Origin: Labia minor
Lineage: Eukaryota; Arthropoda; Insecta; Dermaptera; Spongiphoridae
Assembly (NCBI GenBank): GCA_963082975.1
Contig: OY720344.1
Span: 27,749,172 to 27,813,171 of the forward strand
Direction of reading: 5' to 3'
Length of the DNA stretch: 64,000 nucleotides
Shown piece by piece: positions 46,639 through 59,924 of this stretch. Within the stretch, counting starts at the first letter, position 1, and each line of letters starts with the position of its first letter. The translations under genes were made by a program, and so were the position numbers. The notes under the pieces are model-generated. The model was not told where the DNA came from. It did not search any database and worked only from the letters and a program-made list of their open reading frames with translations.

Positions 46639-47629
46639 AGTTAGGAAATCGACGATTGCTGCCATCGGAGAAATGCTCGCTGATTATGTCCCAGCTGATA
46701 GGGTGAGGACCCAGATTGAAGCCAGAAGGTCTTTGGTTAGATCAGTTATAGCAATGAGAGATGATCCTAATATACATCAGATCATCCCAATGGAGGAGCA
46801 TCCATATGATCAAATACCTGAGGCTGCACAACAGGCTGGCTGGGATGCGGATGATATAAAAACTGACACATTTGAGGCATGTTATAGAGTCCTTGTATAC
46901 ATGGCTACCCTAGTGATTGAATCAGCCAAGCTTAGAGGAGACGTAGCCCTAGTATATATTCTAGTTGCCATAATGAAACGTGGTAGTGTGTCAGATCATT
47001 TCCTCAATAAAATATCTAGGGATCTGCAGGTGGAATTAAGTCATAATGTCGACCTTCAAGCGGATACAATCAAGAAAATATACACGCATTATGGACGGTA
47101 TATTGATGAGAAAAATATTGAAGCCGTTACTAGACGTTGGACTGACATGCTACCAACTAGCATCATGCGGTTAAGATTAACGGTTAACCAGATCTCAGGG
47201 TCAGGTTTAACATGCCTTACGACTATAGGTAAGGCCATTAAAGACTACCCAACATTTGACTGGGTAGCTATAAGAGCCTATTTCCCTCAAGACTGGGATA
47301 GGTTTGTGATCGCTGTAGATAAGGTAGGTAATAATCCTTATTATGGATTTAGTCAAGACCTGACCACTGTTAAGTCCACGAATTATAAAAGCCTAGCCTT
47401 TGTCGCAAAGGAATTGCTCATTCGCGCAGGAGGCCAGAGTGCCTTGAGACAATATCAAGGCTTTCCAAGGACCATTCCATTCCAGAGCGCAGTTACGGAG
47501 TTGATAGACCAATTTGTCATAGGTCAATACGCCGTTGCTATCCCTACTGGTGACTCTAGAGCTACATACCAAGGTGATGTAGCAACTCTTTCCCAGAAGT
47601 TGGCACAGCATAACTACATTTATCAATAG
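46639..47629 (+). pseudogene. Endogenous mononegavirus-like N, copy 2, 5'-deleted
   Basis: Identical in translation to copy 1 from its MLADYVPADRV segment onward, with the same stop. The first 20 or so codons, including the ATG of copy 1, are replaced by array sequence. The array ATG at 46618 reads through the junction for only a few codons before TAG. The first usable internal ATG is at 46673 (318 codons). Confidence 0.6.
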
Positions 47630-47782
47630 TTGTGCAAAACAATAAAACCATGACGATACAACTATTCATATATAATTAAGTCTTTATTAAAATATTTTTC
47701 TACTTTTCTACAGTTTTTCTCGTTAAAGTTCCTATTTTCATTAGTATACACTACCTTTGTAGGTAAAATTAATTATACAGAG

Positions 47783-48244
47783 ATGTCTCGTTCTTCAGAT
47801 TCTCCCAGACCTCAATTGCATGGATATCGCCCAACTCCTATGGAGATGAAGGCATCATTAGTGATGTTGACTGAGAGAGAAAGGGATGAGGGCACATTAG
47901 AGGGTCCTTCGTTTGAGCAACAAGACCAATCAAGTGCATGTGGTACACCTGCATGCAAATGTGCCAAATGTCGTTGTATAGCCGTTCAGACCCCATCAAT
48001 GGACTCCAAGAAAGCCCATAAGGGAACTAATAAGCCGGGTCGGCATAGTTCTAAGCATGCACAAGACGAGGGGCAACAGGAGATTCAAGCACGTTTAGTC
48101 ACGATGGACGCTAGAATGGCAAAGATAGAGTCTCAACTTACTGACATATCACGAGATATGAAGACCCTCCTTCAGATCCTTCCGAGATCTATGACATACG
48201 CCCCAAGTACTAATCCAGATCCCTACATCTTCAGAATTCAGTAG
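47783..48244 (+). pseudogene. Second viral ORF, phosphoprotein-like, copy 2
   Basis: Translation identical to 34466-34927, including the Cys cluster and predicted coil. Followed by the same UTR and a 27-A tail (48482-48508). Confidence 0.5.
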
Positions 48245-48476
48245 ATGTCATCTCTCGCATAGGCATAAAAAGTTTGGACATAGGTATTAATATTAATGTA
48301 TCCAGAGGTTTGATGTTAGGTTAGATATGTTTTTAGAAATTCTTGTTCCAATTTTAAGCATCTTCTTAATATATCATCTTAAGTAGTCGTATCAAAGACA
48401 AAACAATAAAAATCAGAAAGAAATAAAAACGACATAAGTTATAATGAGATTACCATCATCGTTGTAGCTTAGGTTT

Positions 48477-48481
<5 letters not shown>

Positions 48482-48508
<27 letters not shown>
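48482..48508 (+). other. 27-A tail, copy 2
   Basis: Same length as in cassette 1. Equal length of such an unstable tract argues for a very recent duplication or for an assembly duplicate. Confidence 0.7.
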
Positions 48509-48511
<3 letters not shown>

Positions 48512-48731
48512 AATAATAGATTTAGTTTATTTTAAGTGTTTCATATTTTGTTAACGTAGATTATAAAAAAAAAAAAATAGATAGTAAATGTAATGTATTT
48601 GGATTATTGAAAGTTGGGTTGTTGTATAAATATTGATATTTATAAACATTTTGAGCATTGTATTGTAAATATTTGGATTTTGAATAAATTGAATCACCAC
48701 AATTGGCGACGAGGAAATAAATAAAAAAAAA

Positions 48732-50080
48732 ATGGAACGTGAAATAGAAAAATTAATTATAAAAGGTACAGCTGGTGAAATAAAAACAAATTGGCAAAGG
48801 TGGAAGCGTGCTCTACAAATATACATAACAGCCAAAGGAATAACCGGAGATGAAAGAAAAAAGGCAATATTGTTGTTACATGCAGGCATGGATGTACAAG
48901 ACATATATTATCCATTGGAAGCAGATTTTAAAGCAAAATTGGCTACACAGAAGGAGCTTACTTTTAAAAGCAAAATTGGCTACACAGAAGGAGCTTACTT
49001 TTAAAGAAGTAATAAGTTTACTTGATGACTATTTTACCCCACAATCAAATATTCCATATGAACGACACATATTTCGAAGCATGGAACAGAAATGCGACGA
49101 AACTATAAGTCAATATGTGACTAGATTAAGACAACAGGCCCAAAATTGTGAATTTGAGGATAAAATAGATGAACAAATAAGGGACCAAGTGGTTGAAAAA
49201 TGTAAATCGGGAGAACTGCGGAAGAAATTTTTAGAAAAAGGCGCAACTCTTAAATTGGAAGTAATATTGGAAATAAGTCGAATTACAGAATCTGTTAACG
49301 AACAAGCTAGAGAGATGGCTGGAGCGACCAATGAGGTAAACCAAATAAAATATAATACAAATTTGAAATGTTTTAGATGTGGACGAACTGGCCATTTTGC
49401 CAAGAGTAAAAATTGTCCAGCAAGAGGTGCAAAATGTGAAAAATGTGATAAATACGGGCACTATGCGAGGTGTTGTAAAACTAGAGAAACAGACAAGAAA
49501 GAAAATGATAAAAACGGAAATTCAAAATTTAATAAAAAGCCATGGGATAAATCGCAAAAGTTTGATAAAAAAGTAAAACAATTGAAATCAATGGGCGATG
49601 ATGATAATAATAAAAACGATGAAGATGAATATGCCTTTTTTATAAGTAAAATATCAAGAGAAGAACGTGAACTTAAAAATGATGTTGAAGTATTAGTTGG
49701 TGGTGTGAAGTTGGCATTCCTAGTAGATTCCGTTGCAACATGCAATATAATTAACGACGAAACATGGTCATATTTAAAGAAACAAAAAGTTATTTGTAAA
49801 TCTGAATTAACACAATCGAGAGTTTTAGGTTATGGAAACCACAACCTAAAAGTGTTGGGCAAAATAAAAACAAGGATTCAGCTTTGCGATAAGCCCAGTG
49901 TAATAAAGAATGATGTAACTTTTTTCATTTTGAAAGGTGAATTAAACTTATTAGGACGAGATTTATCCACTAAATTGGGAATATTACAAATTAAATCTAA
50001 AAACAATGTCAATATAGTGTCAAATGAATTAATGCAAAATAGACCGTGTTTCCAAGGAATGGGAAAATTAAAGAATTTTG
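48732..50080 (+). pseudogene. Ty3/Gypsy gag-protease, frameshifted, copy 2
   Basis: Same structure as 35415-36763, including the 37-bp duplication (about 48930-49003) and the DSV protease site. The primer-binding site is at 48714-48724. Shared lesions show that both cassettes descend from one already inactive copy. Confidence 0.85.
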
Positions 50081-52386
50081 GGTAAATGTTTAATTTAACC
50101 CCGTGAGGGAAGGAAGTTGAATTACTTTACCAAACTTGTTCCATTAAATAGTGTTAATCATCCTCTATCAGAAATTGGTGTCGGCATCTTATATTTTTCT
50201 ATATATTTTTAGATAAAAAGATTGAAATTTTAACATGTATTGGAGTAAACAATTATCTGACAGCCATTTTAGAACCATAGATTGGTTCATTCATTTGGCC
50301 TCTAGAGGGCAGCACCAAAGCGAAATTGTATGCATAATCAATTTAAATATATAAAATTAACTATATAATATATATATTTATATAGATTTATCCAAATCTA
50401 TTTAAATTAATTAAAAATATCTATTTAAAATTATAACAATTTAAACAAATATTTAAATTTAACAAATTTTAATTTATTAAACAAATAAAAGTTAAATTCA
50501 TAATAAATTCTAACCCTTTCCCGAAAAATTTGAGAAATATTAATATAAAAATTAAAATATCATTTGTGAAAAAAATAATATTTCCTTAATTTATTTTTTT
50601 TTTTTTTTTCAAGCATTTATTAAGAAGCAAGGTGTTTTTTTATGTTATAATTATATGAATAAATTAAAAATAAAATAAAATAAAATATATGAATTAATTA
50701 AAAAAGTAAAAATAATATATGTCAAAAATATTTATTAATCATCATTATCATCATCATCATCATCATATTCATTAACTTCATGAAAATCTTCATAAACTTC
50801 AACATAAACATCTTCATCATCATATTCATCAACTTCATCAACACCTTGATGGACAACTCTTGTACCAGTTAGAACAGATGATGTTCCGGGTTGAGCCTCA
50901 TCAACGCCTTCAGGAGGATACATTTCTCCTATCAATTTTTATTGTTTAAATGTAATATATATATATATATAGATAGATTATATTTCGACTAATATATATA
51001 TTTTTCACCATTCTAACTTTAATTCATTTCTTGTAATTCTGGAAATTGATGAGGCAAAAATTGGAAAAAGAAAATACAACCGCGGGCGATATTTAACAGG
51101 ACAATGGATCTTTGGAGGGTTTGAGAGAGAATCTAAAAAGATATTTATTTGTCCCGTTAATGATAGAAGTTCAGATACACTCCTTGAGTGTATTACTAAT
51201 TGGATTCTTCCGGGGACCACAATTATATCCGATTGTTGGAGTTCGTACCAGTGTCTATCCACAGAGGGATTTGATCATCTGACAGTCAATCACACGTATA
51301 ACTTTGTAGATCCGGACACTGGTGAGAAAAATTTTTTTTTATTTTACAAAATTAAAAAAAAATTAATTTTATTAAAAACCATTTTCAATAAAAAAAAAAA
51401 TTATTAATTTAAGAATTATTTTTAAAAATCATTAATTACAGGAGCACATACCCAAAACATCGAACGAACATGGAGAGATGTTCGTGAGAAAATCCCAAAA
51501 TATGGAAAAAACAAAAATCATTATGTAGGCTATTTATCAGAGTTTCTCTTCAGACGCCGCTATGCCTACAAAGAGAGGATTGAAAAATTTTTCTCCTTGA
51601 TAGGAGAAATGTATCCTCCTGAAGGCGTTGATGAGGCTCAACCCGGAACATCATCTGTTCTAACTGGTGTTGATGAAGATTATGATTATGATGATGAAGA
51701 TCATGATGATATATATTGATTTTTAAATAAATATTTTTGACATATATTATTTTTTTTTTATTTAATTGGTATATTTTATTTTATTTTATTTCGTTTTTAA
51801 TTTATTCATCTAATTATAACATAAAAAACCCCTTTCTTCACAATAAATGCTTGAAAAAAAAAAAAAAAAAAATTTAAGTAAATATTATTTTTTTTCCAAG
51901 TTATATTTTAATTTTATATTAATATTTCTCCAATTTTTCTGATAAGTGTTGAATAGAATTTATTATGAATTTAACTTTTATTTGTTCCTTAAATTATTAT
52001 AATTTTAAATAGATATTTTTAATTAATTTAAATAGATTTGAATAAATCTATATAAATCTATATATTATATAGATAATTTTATATATTTAAATTTAAATTT
52101 AAATTTAAATTTCACGTAGCTCCTGACCTCTAGAGGTCCAATTTCACGTAGCTGCTGCCCTCTAGAGGCCAAATGAATGAACCAATCTATGGTTCTAAAA
52201 TTGCTGTCAGATAATTGTTTACTCCAATACATGTTAAAATTTCAATCTTTTTATCTAAAAATATATAGAAAAATATAAGATGCCGACACCAATTTCTGAT
52301 AGAGGATGATTAACACTATTTAATGGAACAAGTTTGGTAAAGTAATTCAACTTCCTTCCCTCACGGGGTTAAACTAAATAATTACC
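50081..52386 (+). mobile_element. Merlin foldback transposon, copy 2
   Basis: Counterpart of 36764-39069 with the same target duplication (50073-50080 and 52387-52394), inverted C-terminal relic at 50735-50935 and transposase at about 51007-51719. It was copied with the cassette, not independently inserted, because position and flanks are identical. Confidence 0.85.
51007..51719 (+). pseudogene. Merlin transposase, partial, copy 2
   Basis: Same two exons as 37690-38402 with the intron at 51322-51441. The motifs appear unchanged. Confidence 0.75.
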
Positions 52387-52394
52387 GAATTTTG

Positions 52395-53263
52395 AATTGA
52401 AAATTTCTCGAAACACATCGGTTACACCTGTGGTTCAACCAGTACGCCGTATCCCATTGGCTTTACAAAAGAAAGTAGAAGAAAAACTTAAGAAACTAGA
52501 AAATGAAGATATAATTGAAAAAATAGAGGGTCCTTCGAAATGGGTTTCACCACTAGTAGTGATTCCGAAATCAAATGGAGATGTTAGAATCTGTGTAGAT
52601 ATGAGAAGAGCAAATGAAGCGATTAAAAGAGAAAATTTTCCTATACCAACGTTCGACGATATCACACACCAAATAAGAAACAGTAATATATATAGTAAAT
52701 TGGATGTAAAAGAGGCATTTCACCAAATAGTTTTAGATGAAGAATCAAGAGAACTAACAACGTTTATATCATCGAGAGGCACATATAGATATAAAAGATT
52801 GATGTTTGGAATGAATTGTGCATCAGAAATATTTCAAAGAATTATGTCACAACTAATCAAAGAATGTGAAGGAGCCACCAAAGAAGAACATGAAGAAAGA
52901 CTGGAACAGGTACTTTCAGTTTTAGAAAAGAATGGCATTACACTGAATAAAAATAAATGTTTGATTGGGGTTCCAAAAGTTACGTTTATGGGTCATGTAT
53001 TGTCAAAAGAAGGTATTGTCCCTGAAGAAAGTAAAATTGCCGCAATAGAAAATTTTAGAAAGCCTAAAACTAAAGAAGAAATTCGAAGTTTTTTGGGATT
53101 AATCAATTATGTGGGAAAATTTATGCCTAATTTAGCTACAATGACGGAACCATTACGAAGATTAACCAGAAAGGATTCAAAATTTAAATGGACAAAAGAA
53201 CAAGATAAAACTTTTATAAAATTAAAACAAATACTAACTCACTCTAAAGCGCTGGGATATTTT
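52395..53263 (+). pseudogene. Ty3/Gypsy reverse transcriptase, copy 2
   Basis: Translation identical to 39078-39946, including loss of the YxDD segment and the truncation into the array arm at the same base. Confidence 0.85.
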
Positions 53264-55945
53264 GATGAATACCAATGCAGTACACCAACCATGGTTGCTT
53301 AATCCTGCTCATCTAAAACAAACGAGCGCACGAGAATGGAGTTCGAGTCGGTACAATACGAGCATTTCTGTAACACAAGGTCGATACGGGAAACGAGAAT
53401 GGATATATCAAACCGGTATGCCATTCGTGATCGCGTTCATCTGCAACAGAAGAGCAATGACTCGCTAGATTAGAAACCGATTCGTTGCTGGCCAAGCCTG
53501 CGCATATCTGAAGAATTAGAGCTCTGCGAAACGAGAATGGAAACTGATCAACGAGTTCACTATCCTTCTACAACATTCAATGCCCAGCTGCAAAACAAAA
53601 GAGAGTACTAGAGAGGGAATGAGAGTGTGTACAAGCCGACACCCCAAAAGGTACATAAAACATTTAAACAATATTGTTATATTTCAAAAGTATTCCAATA
53701 AACAGCATTTAACTAATACGTTTTCATATTTTTTGTTCATTTATAGTATGTATTTATATTTGGAATAATGGAAGAAAATAACGATGTAGCTTATTTTGCA
53801 TCAATTTCCAATGTCGGCATAAAAATTCTACCAGAAGCTATTTTACAACCATCAAGTGGTAGGGTTTTTAGCCGGAAAAAGTCCGGTCCTCAAAGCAGAA
53901 AATACAAACATATATTTGTCAAACTTTTTATATGTGTTTGTCAATACATATATTGTATATTATTTGTTTTAATAAATATATATTGTACATAAAACTAATC
54001 TGTATATGTTAATTTTTTTTTTTTTAACAATCTTTTTTAATTCATATTTTAAAGAACGAATTTTAATTTTGATCAATAAATTTTTGCAATTTATGCGAAA
54101 ATATATATTTCATTTTATATAATTAATTATTATTATATAGTTCATATATTTATTCAATTACAATATATTTGGACTATAGTAATAATAAATTATGAAATAG
54201 AAAATCTTTTATCAATTAAAATATATAATAAACAAAATATAATAATAATAAATTATTAAATATTTTAATGATTATAATATTTTGAATATTTATAAAATGA
54301 GACAAGGCAAAAAAAAAACATTTTAATATATACCAAGAAAAATTTGAAGTCAAGATTTAAAATCATTGAACCTACCCTATTAGGATTAGATTAGATATTA
54401 AATAATAATTTGGTGTGCAGTTTAGAATTAACCAAAATAATATATTCTTTTTGAATTTCTGAAATATAAATCTACGTTCAAATAATTTCTAATCTGTTCG
54501 GCGGGGGGGGGGGGGCGCTGGTATAGTAGGAGTTCGAAGGACCTAGTTAGAATGATAATAAAATGATAATAATATGACGTACCTAAGAGTGCCGGATGGT
54601 GATTAAAACTGGCGATGTTGTTGCTGGCTGGTTGGATTGAATGTATCTTGTTTGAGTTACATTCAATCGCGGTGGAGAAGAAAAGGAGTAATTCAAGTTA
54701 TTTGACTTGAAATTACAGGAGGAGGGAAAAAAAGGATAAGTTAATGAGGAGAATGATTGATGAAGCAAGAAAAGATGATCTTAAGAGAGAATTAGTGGAA
54801 AGTATTTTGTTGAGAAAACAAGATGGCAGCAGGGACAAACGTTTGAGTCGGGAGCTTGAGCAGGAGTGAGGTTAGCCGGCCAGCTGACTTGGTGAGAGAG
54901 AGGGGGGGAAAGATACCACCACCGGTTGGGAGATGGCAGCACAGTAGGAACGCGACATAATCATTGTTTCTTTATTGTATTCTCTATTTGCTGCTGCTCA
55001 AGATTTAACCCTTTCCTTATTAATTGATTTGTTTCAAACAATGATACCTCATTAAAAAGCTCATTTTCGTAAATATTATCTTCTATTTGGAAATTTTTTT
55101 AAAATTTGATAGAATGTTTTTGGCACATCATTCCACTTAAGTTTTTAATTTTTTTTTTTTTTGATAAAAATCAAATTGTTCAAAATATAGTCTATCTATT
55201 AAATGATCATAATTCCATAGTAAATTTTATTAATATGCTTAAGCTCAACTATTATTTTATTTTTTTACAATGATAAGAAAATAATTTGATAAATTATTAA
55301 TATTAATATATTATTATATTGAGAGTATAGATATATTCTATAACAATATATTTACATTCAACAGGAATAATTAGAGCACAATGAAAAAATCGAAAATATT
55401 CTTATATTTAGTAAATTAAAATAAAAAGAAATAATAATAAAAAAAAATATGAAAAAATATTTATAATATATATATATTGTAATATATAAGTATAGAAATG
55501 CCTTTTTTTTATGCTTATATATTGGATATATTGAGATACAGAATTTTAGAGAGTTATTTGTGTGAACACATGGCAAAGTGTATAAAGGATAGCTTTCTAA
55601 AATTTATTGTTTTAAAAAAAACACTTAAGGAAAAAACCCAGAGATCCTTTTCGTTCCCCAGAGGGAGTAAAGGGTGGACAATTTTGCCAAGTGGCATAGG
55701 AGGGGAGAATGGCCATTTTACATGTAGAGACATTTTTTGGTCATTCTTGGATGGAGTGGAAGGGAAGCGACTTCATCTGACGAAGTAAGAACAAAATACA
55801 AGGATCATTCACAGTGTGCGAGGAAGCTGCCTGCCCTGATATGACGACATGATACCTTAAGGAAAATATCCAAGAATCATCTTACTTGAAGTCCCAGTGT
55901 TCCCCGAACTCATAATTAATTTGAATAACACAGCTAAGTAGTCGA
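53263..55945. repeat. Array unit part after cassette 2
   Basis: Right arm (53264-53621), 74-codon frame (53768), AT-rich extra block, G13 tract (54503-54515) and 96-codon frame (55498). Unlike 39946-42575 it keeps the ...CAGCTAAGTAGT segment and continues into CGACTATTATT. Small indels distinguish it from the copy after cassette 1. Confidence 0.85.
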
Positions 55946-56176
55946 CTATTATTATATATAAATAATTGCAATTATTTTATGAACTCAATTCCATTAAATT
56001 TATACTCCTATTAATATTTACGGTACCATTAAAATTATTTAATTTCTAATTAATTTCTTATTATCAATTGTATCAAATAATTTCTTATATTCTTATTAAA
56101 TAAATAATTTTTAGTTGTAATAATAAAATAAGCATTTTTAATTGAACCTATTCAATTTTATCATTTCCAATATCAT
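55946..56176. repeat. Array unit tail, first part
   Basis: Matches 62604-62834. It is interrupted at ATATCA by a duplicate of the unit's own 3' part. Confidence 0.75.
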
Positions 56177-56531
56177 CATCATATATAAGTATAGAAATGC
56201 CTTTTTTTTATGCTTATATATTGGATATATTGAGATACAGAATTTTAGAGAGTTATTTGTGTGAACACATGGCAAAGTGTATAAAGGATAGCTTTCTAAA
56301 ATTTATTGTTTTAAAAAAAACACTTAAGGAAAAAACCCAGAGATCCTTTTCGTTCCCCAGAGGGAGTAAAGGGTGGACAATTTTGCGGCTAAATTTTACT
56401 TTATGGGCCTTTTTTCTAACACGTGTTTTTTGATTGATATAAACATATAAAACATATCCCTTTCCTTTTTGAGTCAGTCTGAAAATGAAAAATTATTTAT
56501 TTATGTAAACAATTTCAATTTCATTTCTTAC

Positions 56532-56687
56532 ATGGCGGAAACACTTAATTTAGTGAAAATTTATTCGATTTGCAATAGTGATAATTTGGTTCAACAATTG
56601 CAAGATTGGCAATTAATTCCAACTCAACCGACATACAAGTGTCCCAAATGTGATGGCCCACTTAAATTAACAAGTGATACAACAAAA
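56532..56687 (+). pseudogene. Merlin transposase zinc-ribbon exon
   Basis: ATG-started frame of 52 codons up to a GTAAGT donor at 56688. It includes LVQQLQDWQLIPTQPTYKCP and CPKCDGPLKL, the N-terminal zinc-ribbon-like DNA-binding region that precedes the catalytic domain in ISXO2/Merlin transposases. The intact frame here contrasts with the frameshifted copy A. The DDE domain does not follow. Confidence 0.7.
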
Positions 56688-57028
56688 GTAAGTTTCGGTT
56701 TTTTAAATTCGGTTTATTTTATTTTAGAAATAGTTTTATCCATACTAGAGTTATTTAAAGACTTTTTCGGTTTTTTAAATTCGGTTTATTTTATTTTAGA
56801 TATAGTTTTATCCATACTAAATTTATTTAAAGACTTTTTTGGTTTTTTAAATTCGGATTATTTTATTTTATAAATAGTTTTATTCATACCAAAGTTATTT
56901 AAACGCTTTTTCGCTTGTGATTTTGACTAGTTCCGCGCATTAATTTCAATAAATAATCATTTTTTTGAACATTATTTTGTGTTATTATTCATTTTTTTTA
57001 TTTTTTAAAAAAGGCCCGTAAAGTATGT

Positions 57029-57180
57029 TTTTGAAGAAGTGCCGAGATAAGGGATTGGATCCGACTATCGCCTTCTTTAATATGGCGGGTGATCTGTATG
57101 ATCCTAGAAAGTCAAAACTTGAAATCGAGCCTGAAGATTTTGATGACGTAACCGACGGGGAAACTTGTGATTTTGATTAG
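57029..57180 (+). pseudogene. Merlin transposase 3' terminal coding relic
   Basis: FLKKCRDKGLDPTIAFFNMA, then DLYDPRKSKLEIEPEDFDD and an acidic end with stop TAG at 57178. Copy A keeps only the last ~18 codons. It is out of context with the zinc-ribbon exon, as the core between them is gone. Confidence 0.6.
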
Positions 57181-57680
57181 TTCCGCGCATTAATTTCAAT
57201 AAATAATCATTTTTTTGAACATTATTTTGTGTTATTATTCATTTTTTTAATTTTTAAAAAAGGCCATAAAGTAAAATTTGACCAATTTTGCCAAGTGGCA
57301 TAGGAGGGGAGAATGGCCATTTTACATGTAGAGACATTTTTTGGTCATTCTTGGATGGAGTGGAAGGGAAGCGACTTCATCTGACGAAGTAAGAACAAAA
57401 TACAAGGATCATTCACAGTGTGCGAGGAAGCTGCCTGCCCTGATATGACGACATGATACCTTAAGGAAAATATCCAAGAATCATCTTACTTGAAGTCCCA
57501 GTGTTCCCCGAACTCATAATTAATTTGAATAACACAGCTAAGTAGTAACCTACGCGGATTCAATAACCCCTTGTTTGATTCAAAATTCAATCCAGAGTGC
57601 TACCTATTAATTAAACTAATTTTATAACCCATTTTTTCTCATAAAATACCTTACCCTTTTTTCCTCTAATATACGACAAT

Positions 57681-57715
<35 letters not shown>

Positions 57716-58519
57716 CATATATAAATATAGAGATATCTTTATTATCTTTTTGATGTTTATATTTTAATTTTAAAATAAATTAATTTTATTATATATACTT
57801 TTATATTAGTAATATTATATATATCAAAAAAAGAGAGTAACAATAGATTCTAAAAAAGTAATAATATGAATTATTTCCTTGGATTCGCTTTCCACGATAT
57901 AATATTAAGGAATTGTTTTCCATTTTTCTGGCTGATAATTATTTTTTTTTATACACAAAATCATTTCCTGTTGTAAGAAAAATTATGAAAAACTAATTGA
58001 GGTAAGGGCAATGTGAAAATATATATATGACATTCATATAAAATAATATTCAATATATTAATGAGAAATTAGGCAAATTTCTTTTTCCAATATAAAAATA
58101 TAATCTTTATAATTAACATAACATTTGTTAATAAAGAAAAATTTAAACGATTTAACATATAAAATATATGTTAAATATTGTAAATAACAAAATAAAAAGA
58201 AAAAGAAAAAAAATGTAAATAAAAACATATACTTATATTTTTAAATATAGTATGAAAAAAATTAAAAAAAAAAAAAACAATAAATATTGCTTTTTAGTTT
58301 TCAATATTTTCTAAATGTAATTTTATCTTAATCATTATTTTTTGTAAATTTATTATTTAACGTTTTTAGATTTATAATCAGAAATGGATCAATTAGAAAA
58401 AATCTTGAAAATTATGACTGTATATAAATAAATTTACAATTTACAATAGGAAAAACCGGGAAATAACCGGTAGAATTCAGTCAGGTGGAAAATAAAGAAT
58501 TTTTTTTTTTTTTATTATA

Positions 58520-58876
58520 CATTCCCCTCTACTGTAGTATTTCAGTAGCAGTTGGGCCGCCAGTAGGAGGATAATGAAGTGAACTCGATCGGTTTCCATT
58601 CTCGGTTCGTATAGCTCTTCTTAGTCAGATATGCGCAGGCTTGACCAGCACCGAATCGGTTTCTATTCTAGTTAGTCATTGTTTTTTCTTGTGCAGGTGA
58701 ACGGCATGAAGAATGGTATGTCGGATTGGTATACATTCTCGTTTCAATTCAGGCCTTCTGTTACAGAAATGCTCGGGCTTGAACAGGTTGTACTGACTCG
58801 GATTCCATTCTCGTTAACTGCGCTCTTTTGTTTTAGATGAGCAACCATGGTTGGTTTAATGGATTGGTATTCATTC
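58520..58876 (+). repeat. Inverted-repeat left arm, unit 3
   Basis: Copy of 29450-29806; pairs with 59925-60283. Confidence 0.8.
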
Positions 58877-59924
58877 TCTTTTCTGCGTTACCCTTTCTTC
58901 TGTTTCACTTTAATAGCTAGTATGAATATAGTGTTTTAGATTGATTGCCCGTACCTCTTTTGTTTCATAGGAGCATGTCTTCTTCTTATGCCACTCTTCG
59001 TGATGTGTTAGTAAAGCGTCTTTTTTCATTTTTCATTTTAACTAGATACAATCCATTAGTTGTATTTATTATACTTTCCAGGACTATATTCGTTTTGCGT
59101 TTTTTATTATTTTCACACTATCTTTAGTAAATATAACTGTCCCATTGTTTTGTGTTCTTCAATTTACTGACAATACATTTTTAGTAAGATCTCGAACACC
59201 CAAAACTTTCTTTAATTTAATATTGTTAAATACAACAATATTTAGTTAGACAGTTATATTATCTTTAGTAAATATAACTGTCCCATTGTTTTGTGTTCTT
59301 CAATTTACTGACAATACATTTTTAGTAAGATCTCGAACACCCAAAACTTTCTTTAATTTAATATTGTTAAATACAACTTTTCCTATACTTGACGCAAACA
59401 GGCATGCTTTGATTTTTCTTAGTCACTTTAATTTTTTCATTAGATTTTTTTTTTATATTATTAAATAAATGTTCATTATTTATTATATGACTAGACCAGC
59501 CACAAAATCTCCAATATATTCACTTTTATAAATGTTTCCATTAAAAAGGATAGTTTTCTTTCAATTTTTTTTTTTTTAAGGATAGATTTTCTAAAGCATT
59601 TATTTTTTCTTCATTATCTGAATTCTTCTTCTAGTAGATTTGCACACTAATTCTCCATATTGTTTTTTCTGTTTTGTTGACGATATCTTATTTATACACC
59701 ATTGAAAAGTTAGCATTCGTTTTGAAGAATATTTAATATTTTCGACATTATCATTGTTCCATCGATTGGTTGTTTTAGACTATTTAATTTGTAGGATATG
59801 TTTTGTATTCGACTAATATTACTCAACATTGTTTTTCTTACTCAAAGCAACAAAAAGAATTGTAGAATTCGTTTCTTCTCATTCTTATTAGTGTGCATTT
59901 TAGTTAGGTCGGTATCTTTTTCAT

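Larger units (their letters stand above)
56387..57283 (+). mobile_element. Internally deleted Merlin element, copy B (897 bp)
   Basis: Flanked by the perfect 8-bp duplication AATTTTGC (56379-56386 and 57284-57291), with GG-starting ends of the same family as 15657-16570. The uninterrupted array sequence is seen at 55678-55695 and other units, so this is an empty-site-verified insertion. Inside are a zinc-ribbon exon (56532-56687), about three intron-derived ~68-bp repeats, and a duplicated 3' end (56932-57020 repeats as 57178-57265). The catalytic core is missing. Confidence 0.9.
56177..57549. repeat. Duplicated unit 3' part containing Merlin copy B
   Basis: A second copy of about 470 bp of the unit end (homologous to 55482-55945), interrupted by the Merlin element 56387-57283. 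It is inserted within the unit tail between ATATCA and ACCTACGCGG. Confidence 0.75.

Noticed and set aside
46618..46650. Fusion of the array's ATGGCGGCAGGG start to viral N in cassette 2
   Set aside because: The frame from ATG 46618 reaches TAG within nine codons, right after the junction, so no fusion protein is made.
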